A stretch of 64,000 bases of DNA, taken from assembly GCF_001005315.1 (NCBI RefSeq), contig NZ_LBMG01000032.1, positions 1 through 64,000 of the forward strand. Reading direction: 5' to 3'. A program made the translations under genes and the position numbers. The first letter of the stretch is position 1, and every line of letters begins with the position of its first letter. Below, one piece after another: positions 33,484-42,009 of the stretch. The notes under the pieces were generated by a model. The model had not been told where the DNA came from. It saw only the letters and a program-made list of their open reading frames with translations, and made no database searches. This DNA comes from Kordia jejudonensis. GTDB lineage: Bacteria > Bacteroidota > Bacteroidia > Flavobacteriales > Flavobacteriaceae.

Positions 33484-34875
33484 ATGAAAACTAACTTTTT
33501 ATATGTACTTCTTTTGAGTGTGCTTTTTTTTGCATGTAAAGGAAAAACAGATTCCAAATCAAATTCAACTCCTGATCCGAAAGCAGAACCAGCAGTGACA
33601 GCGGTACCAGACGCAACAATGTTAACTAATAAGTTTTTGGTATTATCAGATGTGCATGTAGATAAAGATTTGGCAAATACAACTTTTGGAAATTCATACG
33701 TAAGCGTAACAAGTGAAAATTTGTGGAAAAAGGCCAAAGCTAAAATCGAAAATGTGGTACAAACAGAACAGCCAAAGTTTATGGTGTATTTGGGAGATTT
33801 GCCAGGATATGATGATAATGAAAGACGTGAAAATACACATGAAATGCTCGAAAATTTAAGGAATCTACAAATAGGAATCCCAATATTGTATTTACCAGGA
33901 AATAATGATTCCTTAGAAGGCGATTATCATTCGTTTACCAATTCAAATGGAAACAGTGTGTTGACAAAAGATGCTGATCCTGCAAATCCGTGGCCAATTA
34001 TTAATAAAGCTTCTACCGTAATTAGGGCAATTAATTTAGATTTTAATAAAGAATTTGGATATTATTCAGTGGATTTGGTCGACAAAGGAAAAAAGCTAAC
34101 AATTATAGCGTTGAACACAGTAATTTTCTCTAATAGCGGAAGTCATCCATATGTTGGCGACGATGGTAAAACCCAACAAGAGGCAACTAACACACAAATG
34201 GATTGGTTCAAAGGAAAACTTAAAAGTTTGGGCGCAACGGATCGTGTACTGATTATGATGCACATTCCGCCCGGAACTGATGGTTATAAAAACAAACATC
34301 ATCATAGTGAAACTACGTATGATAAAATGTGGCATCCATCTTTGCTGTATACAATGAAAAATGCATCTGGCACATCTGTAACGTATCAACTTCAAGATGC
34401 TTTTATTGAGTTAATCAGCAAACATAAGTCAAATATCATAGGAATGCTCAATGGACATACGCATTTGGACGGTTTGCGTCGTGTTGTAAATTCTACACCA
34501 AAACAAACTCCAGAATTTATAACGTACAGTATTACAACTCCAGGAATTGCTGTAAATCACGGAAACAATCCAGGATTTAAAATGTTTACGTATAATGCTT
34601 CTAATTTCGATTTGTTAGACTTTAAAACCTATTATGCACTTCCAACAAACAAAGCTATGGACGGAGATTTTCAATTTTCAGATACTAACTTTTATACATT
34701 CAGGCAAGCATACAATTCGTTTGGAGGCGTCACAACTATCAAATCTGTTTTAGAAAATTCGCCAAAAGATTCTGTTGTTAAAAATATGTACAAGACTATT
34801 GGTGTAAAAACAAATCAGAATGTTAATAACAACATGAATTTAGACACTGCCTACACTGTTTACAAGCAGAAATAA
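33484..34875 (+). CDS. Metallophosphoesterase lipoprotein (sphingomyelinase-like)
   Basis: A 463-residue secreted lipoprotein. The signal peptide ends in a lipobox (LFFACKG, lipid cysteine at about 18). The calcineurin-like phosphoesterase motifs follow in order: LSDVHVD (about 56-62), YLGDLPGYDD, GNNDSLEGD, MHIPPG and NGHTHLDGLRR, giving a two-metal site. The overall arrangement, including the YSITTPGIAVNHGNNPGFKMF block, is like acid-sphingomyelinase-like phosphodiesterases, so it may cleave phosphate diesters of lipids or nucleotides outside the inner membrane. The substrate is not shown. A mature N-terminal tail rich in K, S and P acts as a linker. Confidence 0.9.
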   Translation: MKTNFLYVLLLSVLFFACKGKTDSKSNSTPDPKAEPAVTAVPDATMLTNKFLVLSDVHVDKDLANTTFGNSYVSVTSENLWKKAKAKIENVVQTEQPKFMVYLGDLPGYDDNERRENTHEMLENLRNLQIGIPILYLPGNNDSLEGDYHSFTNSNGNSVLTKDADPANPWPIINKASTVIRAINLDFNKEFGYYSVDLVDKGKKLTIIALNTVIFSNSGSHPYVGDDGKTQQEATNTQMDWFKGKLKSLGATDRVLIMMHIPPGTDGYKNKHHHSETTYDKMWHPSLLYTMKNASGTSVTYQLQDAFIELISKHKSNIIGMLNGHTHLDGLRRVVNSTPKQTPEFITYSITTPGIAVNHGNNPGFKMFTYNASNFDLLDFKTYYALPTNKAMDGDFQFSDTNFYTFRQAYNSFGGVTTIKSVLENSPKDSVVKNMYKTIGVKTNQNVNNNMNLDTAYTVYKQK

Positions 34876-34925
34876 AATTGTTAATAATTCTCAAGGTTTC
34901 TATATGAATTTTGAATTTATTGCAA

Positions 34926-34933
34926 TATCTTTG
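34926..34933 (+). promoter_or_regulatory. -7 box (TATCTTTG) of the small membrane protein gene
   Basis: Exact TAnnTTTG match 27 nt upstream of the ATG at 34961. The TTTG upstream is spaced at 12, not 19, nt, so only the -7 element is claimed. Confidence 0.5.
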
Positions 34934-34960
34934 TGATGAATTCGATAAATTCCGGAAAAC

Positions 34961-35125
34961 ATGTTTGAATTTGATCAATATTTAGGCTTTTTAGCTTTCC
35001 TTACCATCTTAACCATTGGATTTTGGTTAATGATTCTTTTATTAACTTTCATCGTACCATATTGGGTAGGTGGAGCTTTAAAAGAGCGTTTTGACGAGTG
35101 GAGAGCATCAAAAAAAGAATCCTAA
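34961..35125 (+). CDS. Small single- or double-pass membrane protein
   Basis: A 54-residue ORF. The first 38 residues are strongly hydrophobic (LGFLAFLTILTIGFWLMILL and LTFIVPYWVGGAL), enough for one long or two short membrane helices; the last 14 are charged (KERFDEWRASKKES) and should face the cytoplasm. A TATCTTTG promoter element lies just upstream and a strong terminator just downstream, so the small ORF is very likely a real transcription unit. I do not know its function or family. Confidence 0.7.
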   Translation: MFEFDQYLGFLAFLTILTIGFWLMILLLTFIVPYWVGGALKERFDEWRASKKES

Positions 35126-35145
35126 ATACCAAAAGGACAAAAACA

Positions 35146-35177
35146 AAAAGGGAACTCAATATGAGTTCCCTTTTTTT
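35146..35177. terminator. Bidirectional terminator
   Basis: AAAAAGGGAACTCA pairs with TGAGTTCCCTTTTT around an ATA loop (35159-35161), with A and T runs on either side. It separates the small membrane protein gene from the convergent DJ-1-like gene. Confidence 0.9.
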
Positions 35178-35198
35178 AATTAAAACATATCGGGTTTA

Positions 35199-35993
35199 TT
35201 AGTCTAATGACTCTAATAATAGTTCAGCTACTTTTTCAGATGACGCAGGATTTTGTCCAGTAATTAACAAACCATCTTTTATTGCATACACATTCCAATC
35301 GTCAGTTTTTGAATATATTCCGCCATTTTCTTTCAACATATCTTCTACCAAAAATGGTACTACGTCAGTTAACTGTACCGCTTCTTCTTCAGAATTGGTA
35401 AAACCAGTTACTTTTTTCCCTTTTACAAAAGGTGTTCCATCGGTATTTTTTACATTTTTAAATACGCCTGGCGCATGACAAACAGCAGCAACAGGTTTGT
35501 TATTGTTGTAAAAACGTTCAATTAATTTGATAGAATCTGGATCTTCTGCCAAATCCCATAACGGTCCGTGTCCACCAGGATAAAAAACAGCATCGTAATC
35601 AGCTTCATTTACAGTTGATAACTTCAGTGAATTTGCCAATACTTGCTGCGTTTCCTCATCTTTATAAAAACGTTTGGTAGCTTCTGTCTGTGCACTTTCT
35701 TCCGTACTTTTTGGATCAATTGGTGGTTGTCCACCTTTAGGCGAAGCAATAGTTATAATTACATTGTTATCTTTCAATGCATAATATGGAGCGGCAAATT
35801 CTTCTACCCAAAACCCAGTTTTTTCTCCAGTTTTTCCCAATTCATCGTGACTCGTTAATACGAATAATACTTTTTTCATCTGTTTTTGATTTATAGTTGA
35901 TTCTTTTTCTATGGTTTTTTCAGAATTTTCACTTTTCATATTGCATGCCATTATCAAAATCATAACAGCTAGTACACTCATTATATATTTCAT
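35199..35993 (-). CDS. DJ-1/PfpI family lipoprotein
   Basis: Type 1 glutamine amidotransferase-like protein of the DJ-1/PfpI (Hsp31) superfamily, 264 residues. It starts with a lipoprotein signal (MILIMACNMK, lipid cysteine about 17), unusual for a family that is mostly cytoplasmic. The nucleophilic cysteine is in PVAAVCHAPGVF; the glutamate expected in the N-terminal part lies near FWVEEFAAPY, and YPGGHGPLWDL is the elbow-side loop. Members work as glyoxalase III, deglycase or holding chaperones; which one applies is not shown. The Crp-type regulator gene lies 58 nt upstream and may be co-transcribed. Confidence 0.9.
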   Translation of the reverse strand: MKYIMSVLAVMILIMACNMKSENSEKTIEKESTINQKQMKKVLFVLTSHDELGKTGEKTGFWVEEFAAPYYALKDNNVIITIASPKGGQPPIDPKSTEESAQTEATKRFYKDEETQQVLANSLKLSTVNEADYDAVFYPGGHGPLWDLAEDPDSIKLIERFYNNNKPVAAVCHAPGVFKNVKNTDGTPFVKGKKVTGFTNSEEEAVQLTDVVPFLVEDMLKENGGIYSKTDDWNVYAIKDGLLITGQNPASSEKVAELLLESLD

Positions 35994-36050
35994 AGGGGGA
36001 AATTTTATAACAAAATTACAAGATGGAATGTAGAAAAAAATTGATCTATG

Positions 36051-36644
36051 TTAAGAAACGTCTTGTGCGATTTCTTTTCGAATACGACTCAAACTTTCAG
36101 TCGTAATTCCTAAATATGAAGCAATGTGGTAATTTTTGACATACTGTTCAATATTTGGATACTCTTGTGCAAAATTCAAGTAACGCTCTTTGGCAGTTTG
36201 CGAAAGATTTGCGAGAATTCGTTTTTGAAAATTAACAAATGCGCGTTCTAACTTTTTACGAATGTAACTTTCCGTTGTTGGAATTTTGGCATAAATCGCT
36301 TCCATGTCGTCATGTGAAATTTTGTACAACACCGCATCTTGAATACACTCAATGTTTAAAATTGATTTCGATTGTGAAAAATAACCGATATAATCACTGA
36401 TCCACCAGTTTTTTATGGCAAATTGGATGGTGTGTTCTTTTCCCGATTTTGATATTAAGAAAGTGCGCAGACAACCTTCCGACACAAAATATTGATACTG
36501 TACAAATGTATCAGCTTGAAGAATTATAGTGCCTTTTTCAAAGGTTACACGTTTAAATTTTTGTGCAATAAAAGCCAACTCATCTGGTGTAAAAGAGAGT
36601 TTTTCTGAAAAAATTTCTTGAACGAAAGCTAGTGTATCTTGCAT
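36051..36644 (-). CDS. Crp/Fnr-type regulator
   Basis: A 197-residue transcription regulator: an N-terminal cyclic-nucleotide-binding-like beta barrel (FEKGTIILQADTFVQYQYFVSEGCLRTF), then a helix and a short C-terminal helix-turn-helix (YHIASYLGITTESLSRIRKEI, about 170-190). Residues for cAMP binding are not conserved, as in most Bacteroidota members. It lies directly upstream of the DJ-1-like gene on the same strand, and is a likely regulator of it. The effector is unknown. Confidence 0.9.
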   Translation of the reverse strand: MQDTLAFVQEIFSEKLSFTPDELAFIAQKFKRVTFEKGTIILQADTFVQYQYFVSEGCLRTFLISKSGKEHTIQFAIKNWWISDYIGYFSQSKSILNIECIQDAVLYKISHDDMEAIYAKIPTTESYIRKKLERAFVNFQKRILANLSQTAKERYLNFAQEYPNIEQYVKNYHIASYLGITTESLSRIRKEIAQDVS

Positions 36645-36858
36645 GAAACTTGTCGCGATTTTGGGAACAAAAATTTACTTAAAGGTAAGAAAAATATGCA
36701 TATGGATTCATTCGAAAGCCATTTTTAAACATATTCAAATTCATTTTAAATAAACAATCTTCCTGTACTTTAGAAGCCAACATAATTCGTAAAAAGATGC
36801 AACTTATACCAATTCCTATTGTCTTTTTCTTAATTTCGCAATCTCAAAAAAAGAACAC

Positions 36859-38496
36859 ATGATTACTGTTGATGCAATTGCTGTAGAATTTAGCGGAACT
36901 ACATTGTTTAAAGATGTAAATTTTGTCATTAATGAAAATGATAAAATAGCCTTAATGGGGAAAAATGGCGCTGGAAAATCGACCATGATGAAGATTATTG
37001 CTGGTGTACAGAAAGCAACACGTGGAAAAGTTGGCTGTCCTAAAGATACCGTAATTGCTTATTTGCCACAGCATTTATTAACAGAAGATGAATGTACTGT
37101 TTTTGAAGAAGCATCTAAGGCGTTTCAGCACGTTTTTGAAATGCGCGATCGCATGGAAGAACTGAACAAACAGCTCGAAACACGTACCGATTACGAAAGT
37201 GAAGCGTACATGAAAATCATTGAAGAAGTTTCAGAATTGGGCGAGCGTTATTACGCACTAGAAGATGTAAATTATGATGCAGAAGTTGAAAAAGCTTTAA
37301 AAGGACTTGGTTTTAAACAAGATGATTTTCAGCGAATGACAAGTGAATTTAGTGGTGGATGGCGTATGCGAATTGAATTGGCGAAAATTTTATTGCAAAA
37401 ACCTGATTTAATTTTGTTAGATGAGCCAACGAATCATATTGATATTGAATCGGTAATTTGGTTGGAAGATTTCTTGGTAAACAAAGCAAATGCGGTTATG
37501 GTAATTTCGCATGATAGAGCATTTATTGACAACATTACCAATCGTACTATTGAAGTGACAATGGGACGTATTTATGATTATAAAGCCAATTATTCTCACT
37601 ATTTAGAATTGCGAAAAGACAGAAGAGCGCATCAAATAAAAGCTTATCAAGAACAGCAAAAATTTATAGCAGACAATCAGGCGTTTATTGAACGTTTTAA
37701 AGGAACATTTTCTAAAACGAATCAAGTTGCGTCGCGTGTTCGCATGTTAGAAAAGTTAGAAATTATTGAAATTGATGAGGTGGACAATTCTGCGTTAAAA
37801 CTAAAATTTCCACCAGCGCCACGTTCTGGCGATTATCCTGTAATTGTAGAAGAATTATCCAAAAGCTACGACGATCATGTTGTATTTAAAAATGCTAGTT
37901 TTTCCATTGCAAGAGGCGAAAAAGTATCGTTTGTGGGACGAAATGGAGAAGGGAAATCGACCATGATCAAATCTATTTTGGGAGAAATTGAACATGAAGG
38001 AACTTGCACGTTGGGACACAATGTAAAAGTGGGATATTTTGCGCAAAATCAAGCTTCATTACTAGATCCAGATTTGACAATTTTTCAAACGGTTGATGAA
38101 GTTGCCAAAGGCGATATTCGTACACAAATAAAAAATATTCTCGGTCAATTTATGTTTAAAGGCGATGATATTGACAAAAAAGTCAGTGTACTTTCAGGTG
38201 GAGAAAAAACACGTTTGGCAATGGTAAAACTATTGTTAGAACCTGTGAATTTGCTGATTTTGGATGAACCGACAAACCATTTAGATTTACGTTCCAAAGA
38301 TGTATTGAAAGATGCTTTAAAAGCTTTTGATGGAACACTAATTTTAGTTTCTCACGATCGTGATTTCTTGCAAGGATTGTCGCAAAAAGTATTTGAATTC
38401 AAAGACAAACGTGTACTAGAACACTTTGAAACTATTGACGCTTTTTTAGAACGCAATCGTATAAAAAGTATCAAAGAAATTGATTTAAAGGCGTAA
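36859..38496 (+). CDS. ABC-F family ATPase
   Basis: A soluble ABC-F protein with two nucleotide-binding domains and no membrane part, 545 residues, acting on the ribosome. First domain: GKNGAGKSTMMKI (about 35-47), FSGGWRMRIELAK and LILLDEPTNHID; second domain: GRNGEGKSTMIKS, LSGGEKTRLAMVK and LLILDEPTNHLD. The interdomain linker (about 240-320) is a charged helix pair as in translation-factor ABC-F proteins. It could be a housekeeping translation factor or an antibiotic-protection protein; the sequence alone does not decide. A 21-codon ORF ends on its ATG (ATGA overlap, see findings). Confidence 0.93.
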   Translation: MITVDAIAVEFSGTTLFKDVNFVINENDKIALMGKNGAGKSTMMKIIAGVQKATRGKVGCPKDTVIAYLPQHLLTEDECTVFEEASKAFQHVFEMRDRMEELNKQLETRTDYESEAYMKIIEEVSELGERYYALEDVNYDAEVEKALKGLGFKQDDFQRMTSEFSGGWRMRIELAKILLQKPDLILLDEPTNHIDIESVIWLEDFLVNKANAVMVISHDRAFIDNITNRTIEVTMGRIYDYKANYSHYLELRKDRRAHQIKAYQEQQKFIADNQAFIERFKGTFSKTNQVASRVRMLEKLEIIEIDEVDNSALKLKFPPAPRSGDYPVIVEELSKSYDDHVVFKNASFSIARGEKVSFVGRNGEGKSTMIKSILGEIEHEGTCTLGHNVKVGYFAQNQASLLDPDLTIFQTVDEVAKGDIRTQIKNILGQFMFKGDDIDKKVSVLSGGEKTRLAMVKLLLEPVNLLILDEPTNHLDLRSKDVLKDALKAFDGTLILVSHDRDFLQGLSQKVFEFKDKRVLEHFETIDAFLERNRIKSIKEIDLKA

Positions 38497-38510
38497 TTTC
38501 TTAAACGTAA

Positions 38511-38961
38511 TTATTCCATATAAATCTTGCTGTCGCTATCAATATTGGTTTTCTTGTTGAATTGAAATTCGAAGAAATCGGCTTCTCCCATTTTAGCCGT
38601 AACGATTTCGTGTGTTCTTCCCATTTCTAAATCATTATTATCAAAAACTTTCAAAATATAAAGTATCGTTAAAATCCTGATCAAAAATTAGATACACATT
38701 TAGCAAATTGTCACGACCGCCGTGTATACTTCCGAGCGTTATTTTACCAAACGAAATACCTTTAGCTGTAATAGTTTCGTTAGCATTTATCGTAATCTGA
38801 AACGTTTCTTCAACACCTTCGGAAACACCTTTGCTGAACTCGCCAACAGATTCGCCCACAATTTTTCCGCCTTCTTTGATGGCATTTTTGGTGGTTTCTT
38901 TCACTTTTCCACAAGAAATAATGCAAAAACAGATAAGAATTAGTGTATAAATTGATTTCAT
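38511..38961 (-). pseudogene. Frameshifted lipoprotein gene
   Basis: The frame from the ATG at 38961 encodes a lipoprotein (LICFCIISCGKVKE, lipid cysteine about 17), then a stretch with ETTKNAIKEGGKIVGESVGEF, then a beta-rich domain, and stops at 38641 after YFESF. The +1 frame continues without a stop for 45 codons to 38511 with good coding character (NNDLEMGRTHEIVTAKMG and then EADFFEFQFNKK). Removing one base in the AAAAACTTTC run (38644-38653) joins them as ...YFEVFDNND.... Either a natural mutation or a sequencing error broke the gene. The family is not recognised. It lies downstream of the LysR gene. Confidence 0.75.
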
Positions 38962-39017
38962 TGTATAGTATTTTTTTTGAAAATTATCGTGTATAATTAT
39001 GTAGCTTTTGTGCTGTA

Positions 39018-39938
39018 TCAAGCATTTACCCAGTTAAAATATTTTTCTGTAATAGCATCTTTATCCATTTCTAAATGTTTCACAAAAGCTTGTGCCACAG
39101 GCGATAGTGATTTATTTTTCAACCACACAATATTCCATTGTGTATTAATAGGCAATCCTGGATAATCAATAATTTTTATATTTCCCGCATCTAATGCATT
39201 TTTAATTCCAATCATGGGCATAATAGAATAGCCCAAACCTGCAATAACTGCTTGTTTTAACGCTTCATTTGAAGTCAGCTCAATTTTCTTTGTAACCGAA
39301 ACATTCCGTCCGTCAATAAATGCTTCCATGGCGTTTCGAGTTGCAGAACCTTTTTCACGATAGAGTAGTGGTTCATCTTGAAAAATGGTAGAAACTTTAG
39401 TTTTTCTATTCGCTTCTCGCGAAGCACCACCAACGAGATACAAACTATTTTTTAGTAACGGAATGGCTTCTAGCGATAAATGATCGGGAAGTACGGAAAC
39501 CAAGGCAAAATCAATTTTATTCTGTTCCAAATCGCGCACTACATTTTGCTTGTTCGTTACATCAATTGAAAAATCGACGCCAGAATGTCCATTTACAAAA
39601 TCCGAAATGTAATACGGCATCACATATTTTCCAGTGGAAACAATCGAAATTTTCAATTTTCCCGCCAACTTTCCTTGATACACTTTTGTTTTATGATCAA
39701 TAGTGGCAACTTCATCCAGAATTTTTTGTGCTGTTAGCGCAATCTCTTGACCAAAATCGGTCACGTATAATTTGCGTCCAATGACTTCTGTAAGTGGCAA
39801 TGGAAACTGGTCTTGAAACTTCTTTAATTGTATGGAAACTGCTGGTTGTGTTAGGAATAGCACTTCGGCAGCTTTGGTAATACTTTCTTTTGTAACAATT
39901 TCTACAAAGACCTTTAATTGATGTAATGTATAGTTCAT
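39018..39938 (-). CDS. LysR-family regulator (CbbR/CmpR type)
   Basis: LysR-type transcription factor of 306 residues. The N-terminal winged helix-turn-helix (TKAAEVLFLTQPAVSIQLKKFQ, about 18-39) and the substrate-binding domain (about 90-300) are complete. It is divergent from the SbtA-type bicarbonate transporter gene group (84-bp gap), and similar LysR proteins (CmpR, CcmR, CbbR) control inorganic-carbon uptake in autotrophs. It most likely activates or represses the transporter. The cofactor is unknown. Its 3' end abuts the frameshifted lipoprotein gene. Confidence 0.93.
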   Translation of the reverse strand: MNYTLHQLKVFVEIVTKESITKAAEVLFLTQPAVSIQLKKFQDQFPLPLTEVIGRKLYVTDFGQEIALTAQKILDEVATIDHKTKVYQGKLAGKLKISIVSTGKYVMPYYISDFVNGHSGVDFSIDVTNKQNVVRDLEQNKIDFALVSVLPDHLSLEAIPLLKNSLYLVGGASREANRKTKVSTIFQDEPLLYREKGSATRNAMEAFIDGRNVSVTKKIELTSNEALKQAVIAGLGYSIMPMIGIKNALDAGNIKIIDYPGLPINTQWNIVWLKNKSLSPVAQAFVKHLEMDKDAITEKYFNWVNA

Positions 39939-39942
39939 AAAT

Positions 39943-40024
39943 ATCGCTTATGTTTTATATAATAAATATAAATAAAAATATATGATTTTTAAATATAATC
40001 TTTGCATTGTTAAAATTAAGCGAT
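39943..40024. promoter_or_regulatory. Divergent promoter region with inverted repeat ATCGCTTA/TAAGCGAT
   Basis: ATCGCTTA at 39943-39950 and TAAGCGAT at 40017-40024 form an 8-bp inverted repeat placed symmetrically next to the two start codons. The AT-rich middle holds the promoters of the LysR gene and of the 88-residue membrane protein gene. A LysR-type site is likely here, but the half-site is not proven. Confidence 0.4.
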
Positions 40025-40289
40025 GGAAAAGGTAATCACACTCAATAACAACAGGAGAACGAATATACGTTCAATCGACATTAAGAATAACACCGCCGTT
40101 TTTTTAGTACGAATTAATAAGGAATGGTTGACAAAATGGGCACGTCGTATTGGAATGATTGCAATTTTAGTAGGATACATTTCAATGACAATTATTAGTT
40201 ACAGCATAAGTCCTGTATATTTTTGGACATTCATAAAAGCTGGTACAGTATTAAGTTTATTATTCATTATTTCATTAAGCAAAAATTAA
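40023..40289 (+). CDS. Small membrane protein in the SbtA locus
   Basis: An 88-residue protein with two predicted membrane helices (RIGMIAILVGYISMTIISYS at about 42-61, and FWTFIKAGTVLSLLFIISL at about 68-86). The N-terminal 40 residues are polar and basic. It is the first gene to the right of the LysR regulator and is followed 11 nt later by a 96-residue soluble protein and then the transporter, so it belongs to the same operon. I do not recognise a family. A small accessory subunit of the transporter is possible. Confidence 0.75.
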   Translation: MEKVITLNNNRRTNIRSIDIKNNTAVFLVRINKEWLTKWARRIGMIAILVGYISMTIISYSISPVYFWTFIKAGTVLSLLFIISLSKN

Positions 40290-40300
40290 AAATCAATATT

Positions 40301-40591
40301 ATGACAACAACAGAAGTAACACACAAAGTACAGTTAGTAGACGGTAAATTCACAGCAATGGAAGCTTCAGATGTGATTAATGCATTATTAGATGAAAAGA
40401 TAAATTTTCATAAAATTCACAGATTATCTATGTGTGAAGGAGATGTTTTAAGCGATACTACTTTTGATGACAGTCGTCTTGCACAATTAATTAGAGAGAA
40501 AGAAAACTTTAGAGCAGTATACCAAGAAGCAAAACGTGCTGGAAAGCAATTGCGAATTAACGGTGTATTGAAAATTGAAATTATTGACTAA
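40301..40591 (+). CDS. Small soluble protein in the SbtA locus
   Basis: A 96-residue protein, starting at the ATG at 40301 (MTTTEV); the longer open frame back to 40223 overlaps the upstream gene and is not used. It has no membrane helix. The pattern VDGKFTAMEASDVINALLDEKINFHK looks like a small alpha/beta regulatory domain. In cyanobacteria SbtA is controlled by a PII-like protein, SbtB, of about this size encoded next to it, but I see no clear ferredoxin-fold/T-loop signature here. Role: accessory or regulator of the transporter by position, unproven. Confidence 0.8.
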   Translation: MTTTEVTHKVQLVDGKFTAMEASDVINALLDEKINFHKIHRLSMCEGDVLSDTTFDDSRLAQLIREKENFRAVYQEAKRAGKQLRINGVLKIEIID

Positions 40592-40619
40592 TAAGCGCAT
40601 TACAGCTTAAAAACTAAAG

Positions 40620-41582
40620 ATGGATTTACATCTACTCTTCGATAATTTAACAAATCCTGCTTTATTATTTTTTGGATTAGGAATTATTGCAGCTCAAGTC
40701 AAAAGTGACTTAGAAATTCCGAAAAATTCTTCAAAATTTATTTCATTATATCTCTTGCTCGCTATTGGATTTAAAGGTGGGCAAGAACTTGCGCATAGCG
40801 AGTACACCGCTGACATTGGTTGGTCAATAGTCTTCGGAATCGTGATGGCTACTGTAGTTCCACTATATACCTATTTTATTTTAAGACTTAAATTTTCTGT
40901 TGAAAACGCAGGCGCTATTGCGGCAGCTTATGGTTCGGTAAGTGCGGTAACGTTCGTGACAGCAGTAAGTTTTTTAGAAATGAAAAATATAGAATTTGGC
41001 GGACACATGGTCGCTGTGATGGCTTTAATGGAAGCACCTTCAATTATTATAGGTGTCTTATTGATGCGAATTTATTCTAACGGAAAAAAATCGTATAAAG
41101 AATTGGTCGGACTCGTAAAACACGCCGTGACAAATGGAAGTGTTTTATTAATTTTAGGAAGTTTGGTCATAGGTTTTATGGCTAGTGATGCACAAGCCGC
41201 AGGAATTAAACCGTTTACCACAGATATTTTTAAAGGATTTTTAGCAGTATTTTTGTTAGATATGGGAATTACTAGCGGAAAGAAAATTGGCGCTTTAATC
41301 AAAAAAGGTTGGTTTGCTTTGGCGTTCGCCATATTAATTCCATTGGCAAATGGAATAACAGTTGCGTACTCTTCCGTACATATTTTATCAAGTGATGGCG
41401 ATCGATTATTGTTAGCAATTTTAGCAGCAAGTGCTTCTTATATTGCCGTTCCTGCCGCTATGCGAATTGCAGCTCCGAAAGCCAATCCGAGTTTGTATTT
41501 GCCCATGGCATTAGCAATTACTTTCCCGCTAAATATTACCCTTGGAATGCCAATATATATGTGGTTTATTCAGTATACGTGA
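40620..41582 (+). CDS. sbtA: SbtA-type sodium-dependent bicarbonate transporter
   Basis: Inner-membrane transporter of 320 residues with about ten hydrophobic helices in an inverted-repeat arrangement. Recognised by the opening NLTNPALLFFGLGIIAAQV, the GAIAAAYGSVSAVTFVTA segment (about 98-115) and the matching C-terminal ASASYIAVPAAMRIAAPKANP, which carry the sodium- and bicarbonate-binding loops of SbtA. It brings bicarbonate in with sodium. With the LysR regulator and the carbonic anhydrase at 31067 this points to inorganic-carbon uptake in what is probably a heterotroph, where it would feed anaplerotic carboxylation. Name by family; activity not tested. Confidence 0.88.
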   Translation: MDLHLLFDNLTNPALLFFGLGIIAAQVKSDLEIPKNSSKFISLYLLLAIGFKGGQELAHSEYTADIGWSIVFGIVMATVVPLYTYFILRLKFSVENAGAIAAAYGSVSAVTFVTAVSFLEMKNIEFGGHMVAVMALMEAPSIIIGVLLMRIYSNGKKSYKELVGLVKHAVTNGSVLLILGSLVIGFMASDAQAAGIKPFTTDIFKGFLAVFLLDMGITSGKKIGALIKKGWFALAFAILIPLANGITVAYSSVHILSSDGDRLLLAILAASASYIAVPAAMRIAAPKANPSLYLPMALAITFPLNITLGMPIYMWFIQYT

Positions 41583-41673
41583 TATTTTTAAACATATAAA
41601 ATACCAAAGGCGTTGTTTTTATAGTGACGCCTTTTCTACTTATAATTGTTGGTTCGTAAGAAATATACGGTAA

Positions 41674-41949
41674 TTAGTTAGTGTCTTTTAAAATTTTACG
41701 TGTTGCAACACCCGAACTTGCAGTGTCAATACTTTCTAATGTTTCCACGCCTTGTGTTGTTGCAGCTTGTGCAGTTTCATTAGCGGAATTTTGTGCAGTA
41801 GTTGCATTGTGAGCCGCATTATTTAGCGCTTGCGAAGTAGCTTCCAAGAAGTTGTCGGTAGCTACTGCTGGCGCATCACCAAGAACTTTTGTGTTTGCTT
41901 GTGTAATGGAATCTGTAATTTGCGAGTTTACGCTTGTAGGTTCTGCCAT
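41674..41949 (-). CDS. RebB family R-body protein
   Basis: A 91-residue protein of the RebB/R-body family, known from the coiled ribbons of Caedibacter and widespread as orphan homologues. MAEPTSVNSQITDSITQANTKVLGDAPAVATDN and the later TSQALNNAAHNATTAQNSANE carry the family pattern (small polar and alanine-rich helix). R-bodies usually need several reb genes together (rebA, rebB, rebC, rebD); here only one is seen, and the next gene upstream is a dioxygenase. Whether it forms a ribbon is unknown. Confidence 0.85.
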   Translation of the reverse strand: MAEPTSVNSQITDSITQANTKVLGDAPAVATDNFLEATSQALNNAAHNATTAQNSANETAQAATTQGVETLESIDTASSGVATRKILKDTN

Positions 41950-42009
41950 AATAGGATAGATTTATAATAATTGATATGATTTTCTGCGCGTAGTTATATT
42001 TTTATCAAC

